From assembly GCF_004570575.1 (NCBI RefSeq), contig NZ_SPPD01000004.1:62001-126000 (forward strand): a stretch of 64,000 bases of DNA, in the 5' to 3' direction. Of the stretch, positions 1-9,195 are shown in pieces. Both the position numbers and the translations under genes were made by a program. Below the pieces are notes generated by a model. It saw only the letters and a list, made by a program, of their open reading frames with translations, was not told the origin of the DNA and did no database searches. The stretch's first letter is position 1. Every line of letters begins with the position of its first letter. Source of the stretch: Streptococcus cuniculi (GTDB lineage: Bacteria > Bacillota > Bacilli > Lactobacillales > Streptococcaceae).

Positions 1-322
1 ACGGATGTGAACGTCCTCTGTGGGCCTCCGCTACCGGTGAAGTCAATAGTGACTATTAAGCTTGACTATTGTGAGGTGGCGGGGGATAGACTGTTTTAAG
101 TCTGGTGCTGAAAATAAAAAAACACTAGGTAGAAGTATACCTACTTCACTCGTGTCTGTAAAACGAGCTATATCAAAACCAGCCCTCATCAAAACGTGGA
201 CTGGTTTCTTACTTGGATTATTATCTAGAACGACATGTGTTAAAAGTTGGTTAAACCACTGTGTGCTGATGAATGGCACGCACGGTGGTGTGAGAGGGAC
301 TAGCGATTAACCCCTACTCGAT
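1..322 (+). mobile_element. 3' end of a group II intron (domains V and VI)
   Basis: Bases 254-290 fold as a domain V-like hairpin: ACCAC/GTGGT outer pairs, a GTGTGC/GCACGC stem and a short loop. Bases 292-319 fold as domain VI: GAG-A-GGG pairs with CCC-TA-CTC, leaving a bulged A at 316, seven bases before an AT terminus at 321-322. That is the branch-point geometry expected of group II introns. No reverse transcriptase reading frame is seen in 1-250, so the intron ORF lies outside the window or has been deleted. The 5' end is not visible. Confidence 0.65.
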
Positions 323-344
323 TGGTTGTGGCTAGTCTCTTGGT

Positions 345-1055
345 ATAGTGATTAAGTTTTAAAATAGTAACAAAGAGATTCCTTTATAGATTCAAATTGT
401 CTTAATCATTTGATAACTTCTCTCTTTAAGTTTGCTCAAGCAGTTTCAATTGGATTTCATTCTGGTGAATAAGGCGGTAAAGGCAGAATGAAGTACAACA
501 TCTATTTGTTTCTAAGGGTGAAAACGAGCATGATTCATTACCACAACATGAGTTTCAGATAGGAGGGGAACAGCTACTCTGAAAACCACTTCATAAAAAA
601 GTCACTTGTTATATTTTCTTTGTAAATCATTGGAGCTATAAAGTGATTTACAATTTGACCAGCTAAAACCGAAACACGTTCAAACCTTCTTCCACTAATC
701 TTATGGCCTCTAAGTGCTCTCGCTCGTGGACATGTCAGATATCAATACCGGTTTCGTCACTATAAACGACTGGATAGGTGTTGGAGAATGGTTAAGAATT
801 GCTGGACTTTTACTGCGTCCTGCTTATTTCGCGAAGAAAAGCATCTGGATGGTCTAAGATAAACTTCTGAAGTTACTCTAGTGGCAATTTTCTAGGACGT
901 GGAGAACGCTTTTTACTGTCAACGTTGAACGGTTGTTCCCATAAATAGAGAGTATTGATGCTAGTGTTAAAGAGCCGATAAGTTTCCTTGCGAGTGAGAC
1001 CTTTATCTTGAACAAAGGAAATGACTTATTTTCTAAAATCTAAATCACATGCCAT
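345..1055 (-). pseudogene. decayed IS630-family transposase
   Basis: Read on the minus strand from about 1055, a start reads MACDLDFRK followed by a stop, then an HTH-like stretch (RKETYRLFN, NTLYLWEQ) typical of IS630 N-termini. After a further stop and an internal deletion of the central part come VVYSDETGID (DDE catalytic Asp region), a frameshift, RGHKISGRRFERVSVLAGQ, a degraded NHARFHP block and LPPYSPE...NPIE near 440. The order of catalytic motifs matches the family, but several stops and frameshifts make it inactive. It sits directly beside the group II intron end. Confidence 0.75.
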
Positions 1056-1109
1056 AACGTTAGTATATCATAATTACTGCTCTAAAACTGAAAGACTGTA
1101 TTTCTTCAA

Positions 1110-1934
1110 TTAGTCTACATAAACGCTTGATTGTTTATTCAACCAGCTATAGATGAGTCCGATGACCAGTCCGCCACCGACGTAGTTTCCAAGACCTGAG
1201 AAGAGGAAGTTGGATAGGACGGATAGGACGGTCATGCCTTCTACTGGACCACCTGTCGCGAAGATAGCGAGAGAGAAGGTCGAGAAGTTGGCAATCACGT
1301 GTTCATAGCCGAGGAAGGCAAAGATAAAGATGATGAAGATAACTCCGATTGCTTTTCCCGCATCGTCTTTCATTTTCAGAAAGGCAAAGACCGCAATGTT
1401 GACCACCATATTGGCGAAAATCCCTTCGATAAACTGGGTCAGAGGAGCTTTGGCGATTTTAGCAATCGTTCCTTGTACCAAGTAGCTATCAGCTGTTACA
1501 TGTCCGATTGAAAAAGGGACTGTCTGTGCAATGAGGAAGCAGACCAGCACTGCGCCAACAAAGTTAAAGAAGATACAAGTGGCTAAGATGTTTAATGCAG
1601 TCTTGGTCGGAATGACCTTACGGTAGATGGCGACCGTCATATACATCATATTAGAAGTGCCGAGCTCTGCATTCATATAGAGGATCATGAGCAGTCCCCA
1701 ACCAAACAGGAGACCGTAGCTGAATTTTCCAAGGCCTGCCGCCACATGCTCTAGCTTGTCTGCCGTGTAGAGCGAAATCGTAATTCCCAGCGCCAAGTAG
1801 ACACTGGCAAAAATAGAGCGTAGCGCATATGCCCAGTAGTTGCTCTCAATCAAAGCTGCTTTTTTCTTGATACTTTTATCAATCGTATACATCAATGTTT
1901 GCTCTTGTGTTGCCAAAATAGATACCTGCTTCAT
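1110..1934 (-). CDS. formate/nitrite transporter (FNT) family channel
   Basis: This 274-residue integral membrane protein has about six hydrophobic helices. Family landmarks are AELGTSNMMYM in the first half and FAFLGYEHVIANF in the second, the latter carrying the conserved pore-region His and Asn. FNT channels move formate, nitrite or related small anions across the cytoplasmic membrane. In a fermenting streptococcus, formate release after pyruvate formate-lyase is the natural guess, but substrate cannot be read from sequence. Neither the first Met nor a second Met 14 codons in has a strong ribosome site, so the start is uncertain. It is transcribed alone. Confidence 0.85.
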   Translation of the reverse strand: MKQVSILATQEQTLMYTIDKSIKKKAALIESNYWAYALRSIFASVYLALGITISLYTADKLEHVAAGLGKFSYGLLFGWGLLMILYMNAELGTSNMMYMTVAIYRKVIPTKTALNILATCIFFNFVGAVLVCFLIAQTVPFSIGHVTADSYLVQGTIAKIAKAPLTQFIEGIFANMVVNIAVFAFLKMKDDAGKAIGVIFIIFIFAFLGYEHVIANFSTFSLAIFATGGPVEGMTVLSVLSNFLFSGLGNYVGGGLVIGLIYSWLNKQSSVYVD

Positions 1935-2123
1935 TTTTGTTTGATAATTTTATCACAATCTATACTATACCAAAAAAAGCCAAAAAATGTAAGGGTTTTT
2001 ATAGAGAAAATAGTGTTTTTGTTCTACTTTTTTAGATATAGGTGTTGTAAATATGCAAATTTATGTTTAGTTTCTTCCATTGTATGGTACAATAAATATG
2101 AAAATAATTATTAGGAGGGTTAG

Positions 2124-3380
2124 ATGAAGAAGACAGCTATTTTTGAACAAGTTGTAGATATTATGCGGACAGATTCATCCACGAAAAAGGATTTGACAGG
2201 AGCAGATCCAGAAATCTATCGTAAAAAAATAATAGATGATATGTCAGAGGAGGAATTCCTGTATCAAATGCACTGTTATCTCGCAAGTTTTGGAGTTCTC
2301 GGACATGTGAGCTTTTTTAAGAAAAATAGTAAGCCTGCTCCATTTCGCCTGAGAAGACAGGGAAACGTGCTGTACGTAGTAGAAGCTGATCCTGCGACCA
2401 ATCTTCAAAAAGGAGATGAGATTATTGCACTTGATGGCCGAGAAATTATGGCTCTTTATCAAGAGCATCGTACTTATTTCACTAGTCCGACAGAGGAGCG
2501 CCAAGCGCAAGAATGGAAATATTTTATGCTCAAGGCGGAGAGTTTGACTGTGATGAGAGCGGGAAAGAAATCAGAAATCCAAGTTCAGAAAGTCAACCAT
2601 GTACAGGAAGCGCACTTTGAAGTGAAGTGTTTAACGCCAGATACTGTGTACTTGAAAATGGAAGATTTCTCAAGTGAGGAAAAAATTGGCAATCTGTATC
2701 AGGAAGCAATTCCCTTATTAGACAAAGCGAAGTATCTTATTATTGATGTTCGTGTGAATCATGGTGGTTCAGATTCTCTCTATTTTCCCTTGCTCAGATA
2801 TGCCTTGCCAACGGGGAAAAGTCTGCTAGATTTGGATGTACCGAGTCCAGGGATGGAAGTTCTTTATACGGAGCGGAATGTTGATTTGCGACGGGCGCTA
2901 TTTGAGCAAGAATTAGAAGACGAACATCTTTCAGAAGAAAGTCGCCAGTTCTTGCTGGAATTTGTCAAGGAACTAACCCTCCATCGTGGTAAGGGGTATG
3001 TCGTGCATCAAGATGATGAGTCAGAGATGGCTTATTTAGCAGATATTGTTGGACTCGGCAAGCCTGAAAAGGTTTTTATCTTATCAGATGTGGGGTGTGG
3101 GTCTTCAGGGGATAATTTCGTCCAGATAATGAAAGAAATGCCCAAGGTGACTGTTCTTGGTAGATCAACAATGGGGATTTTGGATTATTCCAATTGCTGT
3201 TTTGTGGATTTTGATGAGTATCGTCTGCTATTTCCAACCTCACGTAATCTTGCTATTGATGCAGGTGAAGGCATGAATGACAAGGGAGTAGAGCCGACCA
3301 TCTTTATTCCATGGACCCCAGAGCATTTAGAACGTGATGTCGACTTGGAAGAATGTTTGAAATTGTGTCAGGAAGGATGA
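2124..3380 (+). CDS. S41-family peptidase-like protein, cytoplasmic
   Basis: A 418-residue protein with a good ribosome site (AGGAGG) and no signal peptide. Residues about 80-115 (VVEADPATNLQKGDEIIALDG) look like a PDZ-type segment. The C-terminal half has the tail-specific protease fold: VYLKMEDFSS, YLIIDVRVNHGGSDS, and a nucleophile region near residue 325 (LSDVGCGSSGDNF). S41 enzymes usually use a Ser-Lys dyad; the Ser is present, the Lys was not assigned. Most relatives are secreted, so the lack of an export signal is unusual. It is transcribed alone and followed by a hairpin at 3420-3470. Confidence 0.65.
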   Translation: MKKTAIFEQVVDIMRTDSSTKKDLTGADPEIYRKKIIDDMSEEEFLYQMHCYLASFGVLGHVSFFKKNSKPAPFRLRRQGNVLYVVEADPATNLQKGDEIIALDGREIMALYQEHRTYFTSPTEERQAQEWKYFMLKAESLTVMRAGKKSEIQVQKVNHVQEAHFEVKCLTPDTVYLKMEDFSSEEKIGNLYQEAIPLLDKAKYLIIDVRVNHGGSDSLYFPLLRYALPTGKSLLDLDVPSPGMEVLYTERNVDLRRALFEQELEDEHLSEESRQFLLEFVKELTLHRGKGYVVHQDDESEMAYLADIVGLGKPEKVFILSDVGCGSSGDNFVQIMKEMPKVTVLGRSTMGILDYSNCCFVDFDEYRLLFPTSRNLAIDAGEGMNDKGVEPTIFIPWTPEHLERDVDLEECLKLCQEG

Positions 3381-3419
3381 AACAAGAGGTTATTCCAAAA
3401 GTCTAACCTCAAGTAGAAC

Positions 3420-3470
3420 AAGCGAACAAGGTTAGTTTTCTGAATCTCAGAATTCGGCCTTGTTCGCTTA
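3420..3470 (+). terminator. hairpin after the S41 gene
   Basis: AAGCGAACAAGG at 3420-3431 pairs with CCTTGTTCGCTT near 3458-3469 across a 26-base loop. There is no long T run, so it could be bidirectional or only a repeat. Confidence 0.5.
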
Positions 3471-3539
3471 TTATGTCTAATTGATGGTGGCGAATTTCAA
3501 CAATCAAAATCTTTTTATCTCAGTTTAAGATTCTGTTCG

Positions 3540-3748
3540 ATATTCACGTGCTGTGTGCGGTTGATAGGTCGCGATAAACTGCTCAATTTGTCCCCAATGA
3601 TCTGAAAAGAGTTTTTTTACGATCTTCCTGAGTCAAAAATCCTGCATTTACCATGGCATCGAGGAATTGTTCTAAGGCTTGATAGTAGCCTGCGATATTA
3701 AAGAGAGTGCAGGGCTTGTCGTTTTTCCCAATCCTTGCCTAGGCGATA
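3540..3748 (-). pseudogene. 3' fragment of a LOG-family gene, frameshifted
   Basis: Read on the minus strand this stretch encodes ARIGKNDKPCTLFNIAGYYQ..., GFLTQEDRKKTLF and, after a one-base shift near 3613, IEQFIATYQPHTAREY. It matches the C-terminal third of the intact LOG gene at 5384-5968 almost residue for residue. The TetR gene upstream runs into it in the same frame and stops at a TAG that lies inside the homologous region. It is therefore a non-functional direct repeat of the LOG 3' end on the far side of the TetR/CDF pair. Confidence 0.85.
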
Positions 3749-4260
3749 ACTCCAAGAAAGTAGCTGGTAATGGTCTGCTCATCAATTGGTTCTCTCTGTT
3801 GCAACCACCAGTTAATCGTTTCGATAAAGGTTGTTGCGACAAAGTGTTCCAAAAAGGATTCGGGAACAGTAGCTTTTTGACGGATGAGCGGTGCTTGAAT
3901 AAGAGGAAAGACATAGCGGTGTAGTTCTTTCTTGAGACGTTTTGTAAAATATAAATTATTCGATAGTAAAAGGGTCGCTACCTTATCTTGATTATTCTTA
4001 AAATGGTAGAAGATATGGGCAAGCGTCCCATGGATATCCTGCTTAGCTTGAGGCTTGGCAAAGGTATGGGCAAAGAGATCCTCGCAAACCTCCTCCAGTA
4101 ACATCTCCTTGCTTTCAAAATGGGCATAAAAGGTCGAGCGCCCCACATCTGCCAAATCAATAATATCCTGCACGGTAATCGTGTCATACTTTTGTTGATT
4201 GAGCAAATGGATAAAGGCTTGGTAAATGGCTGCGCGTGATTTTTTGATTCGTCTGTCCAT
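3739..4260 (-). CDS. TetR-family regulator of a metal efflux gene
   Basis: The likely start is MDRRIKKSRAAIYQAF (173 residues); a longer frame exists but its extra N-terminus is not TetR-like. The helix-turn-helix is ITVQDIIDLADVGRSTFYAHFESKEMLL near residues 25-55. The C-terminal ligand domain ends YFLGVIA. It is divergent from a CDF metal exporter, an arrangement like SczA/CzcD in pneumococcus, so zinc- or cobalt-responsive control is a reasonable inference. A palindrome at 4351-4369 lies in the shared promoter region. Its stop codon sits inside a LOG gene remnant, showing that the 3' end was created by recombination. Confidence 0.8.
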   Translation of the reverse strand: MDRRIKKSRAAIYQAFIHLLNQQKYDTITVQDIIDLADVGRSTFYAHFESKEMLLEEVCEDLFAHTFAKPQAKQDIHGTLAHIFYHFKNNQDKVATLLLSNNLYFTKRLKKELHRYVFPLIQAPLIRQKATVPESFLEHFVATTFIETINWWLQQREPIDEQTITSYFLGVIA

Positions 4261-4350
4261 CGTTTTCGTACAAATGAAGCAGATTGTCTGGTAACAAACA
4301 CCTAGGTCAATCTGTATCTTGTTTTTTCCTTTCTGATAATGGATAATAAA

Positions 4351-4369
4351 ATCGAACAAACTGTTTGAT
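4351..4369. promoter_or_regulatory. putative TetR operator between the regulator and CDF gene
   Basis: ATCGAACA and TGTTTGAT form a near-perfect inverted repeat (7 of 8 pairs) around AAC. It overlaps the promoter region of the CDF gene (TATAGT/TATACA just downstream) and lies in the only gap between the two divergent genes. Confidence 0.55.
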
Positions 4370-4406
4370 TCTGAATATAGTATACATCAATTTGGAGGAA
4401 AAAGAT

Positions 4407-5237
4407 ATGCCTGTTTATAAGAATATTTGGATTGCCTGCTGTTTGAACCTTGCCTTTGCTTTACTGGAAGCGGTGTTTGGCGTTATGTTTCGTTCCAGTC
4501 TTATCCTAGCTGATGCTGTGCATGATGCAGGAGATGCTCTCGCAATCGGGCTTTCTGCCCTGTTTGAGACCCGAGCGACGAAAAAGGCTACTCATCGTTA
4601 TACCTTAGGCTACAAACGTTACAGCCTACTGGGAGCTCTTCTGGTGTCGAGCATTCTCATCACAGGTTCCCTCTTTGTGATTCGGGAGAATATCCCCAAG
4701 TTACTGGCGCCAGAAAAGGTGGATCATAAGGGGATGTTTGTGTTGGCAATCGTAGCCATTGCGGTCAACCTTGTCGCCAAAGGAATGATGGAAAAAGGTC
4801 ACAGCCAGCATGAAAAAATCCTCAGCCTGCATTTTCTTGAGGATATTTTAGGTTGGCTACTAGTTCTTGTATTGTCTGTCCTTTTCCAATGGACGGATTG
4901 GTATATCTTAGATCCCCTCTTTTCCCTTTTGATTGCGGGCTTCATTTTATACAAGGCAGTTCGACAATTCTGGGACAATATAGAGATTGTACTGGAAGCG
5001 ACACCTAAGGGGGTTGATATAGAGAAAGTAGCGCAGGAATTGGAGGCTGTTCCGCCTATTGAAGCTATTGTGCAGCTACAGGTCTGGAGTTTAGATGGTG
5101 TAGAACATTGTGCCATGGTTCATCTTCAAGTAAGGAAAGTGGAGGATATGGCTGAAAGCAAGCGCTTGGCTCATGCTTTATTGAAGAATTACGGCGTTGG
5201 ACAGGTGACGATTGAATGTGATAGCAGTGTCCGTTGA
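4407..5237 (+). CDS. CDF-family cation efflux protein (CzcD-like)
   Basis: This 276-residue protein starts at the ATG at 4407, eight bases after GGAGGA; the longer upstream frame is unlikely. It is a cation diffusion facilitator with about six membrane helices. Two metal-site motifs are visible: ADAVHDAGDAL in helix 2 (HxxxD) and SLHFLEDILGW in helix 5 (HxxxD). A short cytoplasmic C-terminal domain follows (about residues 200-276). The family exports Zn(II), Co(II) or similar ions in exchange for protons. The neighbouring TetR regulator supports metal-induced expression. Confidence 0.85.
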   Translation: MPVYKNIWIACCLNLAFALLEAVFGVMFRSSLILADAVHDAGDALAIGLSALFETRATKKATHRYTLGYKRYSLLGALLVSSILITGSLFVIRENIPKLLAPEKVDHKGMFVLAIVAIAVNLVAKGMMEKGHSQHEKILSLHFLEDILGWLLVLVLSVLFQWTDWYILDPLFSLLIAGFILYKAVRQFWDNIEIVLEATPKGVDIEKVAQELEAVPPIEAIVQLQVWSLDGVEHCAMVHLQVRKVEDMAESKRLAHALLKNYGVGQVTIECDSSVR

Positions 5238-5253
5238 CACTAAAGTATAAGAG

Positions 5254-5281
5254 AGGAGGCGGGGATTTATCCCAGCCTCCT
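5254..5281 (+). terminator. hairpin after the CDF gene
   Basis: AGGAGGC-GGGGA-TTTA-TCCC-A-GCCTCCT forms a strong GC-rich stem just after the stop codon. Only a short T-rich tail follows. Confidence 0.6.
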
Positions 5282-5383
5282 ATTGTGTGAACGCCTATTT
5301 GTGGAAAAGGATCAGATATTGCTGTTTATGGAGTATGGGGAGACAAGAGATGAGGGCATTTTACAGCTCGGCTTCCCATTCGT

Positions 5384-5968
5384 TTATTTTTTGAAGCAAA
5401 CGGTTTTCTTATACTCACGCGCAGCAGGTGGTTGATAGGTCGCGATGAAGCCCTCTATCTCCTCCAAGTTATCTGAGAAGAGTGTTTTTTCACGGTCATC
5501 GGTCGTTAGAAATCCTTCAGTTACCATGGTATCAAAAAACTGCTCCAAGGCTTGATAGTAGCCTGCAATGTTAAAGAGAATGCACGGTTTATCATTTTTC
5601 CCAATCCTAGCCCAGGAGATGACCTCGCTGATTTCTTCCAAGGTACCGGGACCGCCCGGTAGGGCGATAAAGACATCTGCCTCCTGAATCAAAGCCAGCT
5701 TGCGCTCGGACATGGTCTCAACTGTACGAAGTTCTGAGAGATGCGGGTGGGCGAGCTCACGGTCTTTGAGAAATTCTGGAATGATGCCAATGACCTGCCC
5801 ACCGTGTGCGAGAACAGTATCAGCGAGTAAGCCCATAAGGCCAGTATTGCCCCCTCCGTAGACAAGGGTATGCCCCATGCCAGCAATCCACTTTCCAAGC
5901 GTAATGGCCCCTTCTTGATAAAGGGGATTTTCTCCCAAACTTGCTCCACAATAAACCGTTACTTTCAT
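5384..5968 (-). CDS. LOG-family phosphoribohydrolase (TIGR00730-like)
   Basis: This 194-residue protein has the Rossmann-like lysine decarboxylase-like fold of the LOG family. The N-terminus is VTVYCGASLGENP, followed by LVYGGGNTGLMG and the hallmark ALPGGPGTLEEISE (PGGxGTxxE). Family members release ribose 5-phosphate from cytokinin-like nucleoside monophosphates or other nucleotides. It overlaps the upstream mazG-like gene by four bases (ATGA), so the two are co-translated and may both act in nucleotide clean-up. A broken copy of its 3' third lies at 3540-3748. Confidence 0.85.
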   Translation of the reverse strand: MKVTVYCGASLGENPLYQEGAITLGKWIAGMGHTLVYGGGNTGLMGLLADTVLAHGGQVIGIIPEFLKDRELAHPHLSELRTVETMSERKLALIQEADVFIALPGGPGTLEEISEVISWARIGKNDKPCILFNIAGYYQALEQFFDTMVTEGFLTTDDREKTLFSDNLEEIEGFIATYQPPAAREYKKTVCFKK

Positions 5969-6285
5969 TGTCCCTTAAACCTTTCTTCTAATTTTTCTTT
6001 GTGACTGTTCATGATGTCTTCAAGCGAAATCTGGTAGGTATCTGCGATGATAAAGAGGTTGTCCAGAACATCCCCTAACTCCTCACGAATGTGGCCGAGA
6101 TTTTCTTCCTGATTGCTGATGGGTTCATCTGGCCGATCACGCCCAATCTCCATTTTCCGAATGGCCTGCGCCAACTCTCCAACTTCCTCGCAGAGAAAAT
6201 TAGTCCGAATAAAGGAATTGTAGGCGTACCAATTGCGTTCCTTATAAAACCTGCTGACCCACTCCTGATATTCCCGAATGTCCAT
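5965..6285 (-). CDS. MazG-like nucleotide pyrophosphohydrolase
   Basis: A 106-residue all-alpha protein with the MazG metal-binding pattern: EEVGELAQAI (ExxE) and REELGDVLDNLFIIAD (ExxxD). Small single-domain MazG enzymes hydrolyse non-canonical nucleoside triphosphates to monophosphates and pyrophosphate. It is the first gene of a two-gene operon with the LOG protein. Confidence 0.8.
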   Translation of the reverse strand: MDIREYQEWVSRFYKERNWYAYNSFIRTNFLCEEVGELAQAIRKMEIGRDRPDEPISNQEENLGHIREELGDVLDNLFIIADTYQISLEDIMNSHKEKLEERFKGQ

Positions 6286-6566
6286 CTTTACCTCTTAACA
6301 ATATTTGCTAGTATTGTACCATGAAACGGATAGTAAGAGCAAGGAGGTGGCTATTCAGCAAGACGAACATTAAGAGCCGATTATTAATGCAATAAACAAA
6401 AAAATTATGGTGAAATCTGTTAATAAGGCAACTTGAGATGTTAGGAAAAATTGATATTTGCCAAAAATTTTTAGACATCTAAAAAACTTTTGGCACAGTT
6501 TTTAAGTTGGATAGTGGTACAATAGTAGTGATAAGTAGATAAATCTAAATTTGTGGAGGGGCAGAA

Positions 6567-7076
6567 ATGTATAAAGAAAATAATAAAATAGATTTCTCAA
6601 CTAGAGCGAAAGAACTTTTTATAGACTGGTTGGTCATAAGTGCATACCTGGTATGTCTATTTATCGTATGTATTTTATTTTACAAATGGGTACTAAAAGG
6701 AATTCCCGCATTTACGCATATACAGTCTCAGATCATCGCTTTTGTTTCGTCCGTTCTTCCGATCATCTTTTTCTTTACTTATCTTGATTATAATGGTGGA
6801 AGTATTGGAAAAAGAAAGATGGGACTAAAGCTGGCTTATAAAAACAAAAACTATAGCTCTGCCTTAGTCCGAAATATAATAAAGTTTTTACCCTGGCAAT
6901 TAGGGCATATGGGGACTATTAGGGGGATGTATACCGGATTCGATACTATTAGCATAGTCTTGGATATATTATCAGTTGGACTCATGTTATTTCTATTTTT
7001 CATGGGAACCATGAGAAATGATAGAAGACATTTAGGGGATTTAATCGCTGGAACTCAAGTTTTGGTGAAAAAATAA
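6567..7076 (+). CDS. RDD-family membrane protein
   Basis: 169 residues with three to four hydrophobic helices. The RDD-domain features are FIDWLVISAYL near the N-terminus, GGSIGKRKMGLKLAYKN in the middle and RRHLGDLIAGTQVLVKK at the C-terminus. The ribosome site GGAGGGG precedes the ATG. The family is widespread and mostly uncharacterised; some members have been linked to ion or solute transport. It stands alone in an AT-rich accessory stretch next to broken ABC genes. Confidence 0.7.
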   Translation: MYKENNKIDFSTRAKELFIDWLVISAYLVCLFIVCILFYKWVLKGIPAFTHIQSQIIAFVSSVLPIIFFFTYLDYNGGSIGKRKMGLKLAYKNKNYSSALVRNIIKFLPWQLGHMGTIRGMYTGFDTISIVLDILSVGLMLFLFFMGTMRNDRRHLGDLIAGTQVLVKK

Positions 7077-7167
7077 ATCTTAATTATTTGAGTTCAAATC
7101 TTTAATTTACTTCAATAACATTAAGTTTCTTATTTTTTATTTCTAATATTTTATTAGAATGTACTTT

Positions 7168-8496
7168 TTATAACAAATAACTATCATGAGATATAAGGAT
7201 AAAAGCGCCTTTATAACTATTTAGAAACTCTTCTACAGCTTCTAATGCCACTAAATCCAAAAAATTTGTAGGCTCATCAAGAATCAGTAAATTTGCATCA
7301 CACGAAAGCACTTTAACCAAGGAGACTTTTACCTTTTCACCACCAGATAAATATTTAACCTTACAATTTATTTTCTCATACGCTATACCAGTCTTAGCAA
7401 TTAGATTAATTATTGTTTTTTTATCTTGAGCCGAAGTACTCATTACATTCTCTAAAATAGATAATTCATCATCTAAATTACGAATATTTTGCTTAAAATA
7501 TGCGATTGATAAATCAGGAGAGTAATATCCAGCAACGCCTTTATTATATAGCGCTTCAACAAATGTAGTTTTACCGGTTTTATTTCTTCCTTCGAGGATA
7601 ATTTTATCAGTAAATCTGACTTCGATTATAGGATATGAAAATAATTCTCTGAAATCACTCCTCAACACACCTTCTTCAATCCTTATTAAAGAATGGACAT
7701 TTTTTTCAAGATACCCAATTGATTTAAACTTCAATATCCTTTTGTTTTGAGGCTTATTTGGCTTCACCATTTTTTCTATTCTATTTTCAATTGCTTTAGC
7801 AGCTTTTGCCATTGATTTAGATTGACTATCGTAGCTTCCCATTTTAGAGTTAACCTTCCAATCTGAATTGGAAACTTTTCTATTGCGTTTAGCAATCTTA
7901 TTTGCCCGGCTCTTTTTATTCTCTACCTGAGTACTTAATCTTCTTACTTCTTTCTGGTATTGTCTATATTGAAGATTCTGACGATATTCCTTTTGCTTTA
8001 CCGATAAAACATAATCCTTATAAGTCAGATTATGAAGCGTAATTTTTTTATTTTTAATAACGATAAGATTATCAGCAACTGTTTCTAAAAAAAAATCTAT
8101 CGTGGCTTACTAGCAAGACGGAGCCTCTAAACTTTAGTAATCTGTTGATTAACCATCCAATGTTTTCTTTATCTAAATTAGCCGTTGGTTCATCCAGTAA
8201 TAATATATCCTTCTGACTGCTGAGTGCAATTTTAGCATTTCAAGAACTTGTTCACCGCCAGATTTGTTCTCATATGGGCTAATCTGGGGAACATAACTGT
8301 ATTGACCATTTAATTTTAATTCACCTTCATAATTTACATCTTCCTTCATGAGCATTTTTAGAAAAGTTGTTTTACCTGATCCGTTGTCCCCAATAATACC
8401 TGTGATACTTCCAGCTGGGATATAGAATTGCTCACTCTCAAAAAGGAGATTATTGGAAACTTCTTTCCTTACATGATTTACTGTAACTATGTTCAT
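7168..8496 (-). pseudogene. frameshifted ABC-F protein (Vga/Lsa-like type)
   Basis: Start MNIVTVNHVRKEV follows AGGAGGTG. The first ABC domain shows GDNGSGKTT (Walker A), YVPQISPYENKSGGEQ (signature) and, after a frameshift near 8245, ILLLDEPTANLD (Walker B) and VLLVSHDRF. A second shift lies in a T/A homopolymer near 8090-8098 (nine bases where eight keep the frame). A Lys/Arg-rich linker follows, then the second domain: EGRNKTGKTT, YLSGGEK, LLILDEPTNFLD, LISHDSYLL, stopping early. Intact members are soluble ATPases that protect ribosomes from antibiotics or assist translation. With two shifts and a clipped C-terminus this copy is probably inactive. Confidence 0.8.
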
Positions 8497-8655
8497 AATA
8501 CACCTCCTCATGAACACATTAACTATTATGAGGCATAATCAGATTCAATCATAGTCTCCTCACAATGATATTCTATCATTTTTAAAAAATTTAGACAAAA
8601 TCTTTTGAAAAATCTTGATTTTAGCAATTTTTATTAAAATAGAGTACTATCATTG

Positions 8656-8669
8656 TGTAAGCGCTTAAA
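8656..8669 (+). promoter_or_regulatory. possible cre-like site upstream of the ABC fragment
   Basis: TGTAAGCGCTTAAA resembles the CcpA cre consensus except at its last positions. No clear -10 is paired with it, so this is tentative. Confidence 0.3.
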
Positions 8670-8753
8670 TTTTTAAGAATAAAATGTAGAGATTTAACAA
8701 GATAAGCTAAGGGATTTCCATTCCTTGGCTTATTTTTAAGTAAGGAGATTCAT

Positions 8754-9128
8754 ATGCCTAAAAAAGCAGCTTATTTACAACTTTATTTAAAGAACTTGTC
8801 GTATATTTGGCATTCAAGTAAAATTTATGTTACTTTGATGTTTTTTATTATTCCTTTACAATCTTTAATGCCTTCTTTTACAATTTATTTTACCAATCGC
8901 CTCATAGAAGATTTATCTAATTCCAAGTCAAATTCGGTTTATCAACTACTTTTTATTTGGGGAACTACATTTTTCATCAGTAGTATCACAACTCCTCTCT
9001 TGACTGCTATACAAGGAAAATTAACAGATTTTCTAACTTTTAAACTAAATTTCGATATTATGAAAAAATCTCAAAGTCTACAGACTATTGATTATTTTGA
9101 AGATGCAAGCTTCTATCTAATGCTATGA
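8754..9128 (+). pseudogene. N-terminal fragment of an ABC exporter
   Basis: 124 residues with a good ribosome site (AAGGAG). It encodes the first two to three membrane helices of an ABC exporter (YVTLMFFIIPLQSLMPSFTIYF, FIWGTTFFISSITTPLL) and stops before any ATPase domain. The downstream bases still read as helix-like coding (AMKEVADKLEGEVNLK in another frame) before homology ends near 9170. A full exporter would be over 550 residues, so this is a truncated remnant. Confidence 0.65.
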
Positions 9129-9195
9129 AAGAAGTGGCGGATAAATTGGAAGGAGAAGTAAATCTCAAATAATAATAATCGTGGCTTTTGTCTAA

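Noticed and set aside
62-310. Open frame of 82 codons on the plus strand
   Set aside because: It lies within the group II intron RNA region, has no ribosome site and no protein-like features.
6286-6566. Gap before the RDD gene as a possible riboswitch
   Set aside because: It is AT-rich with no clear conserved fold or terminator; only a promoter-like TACAAT near 6519 was seen.
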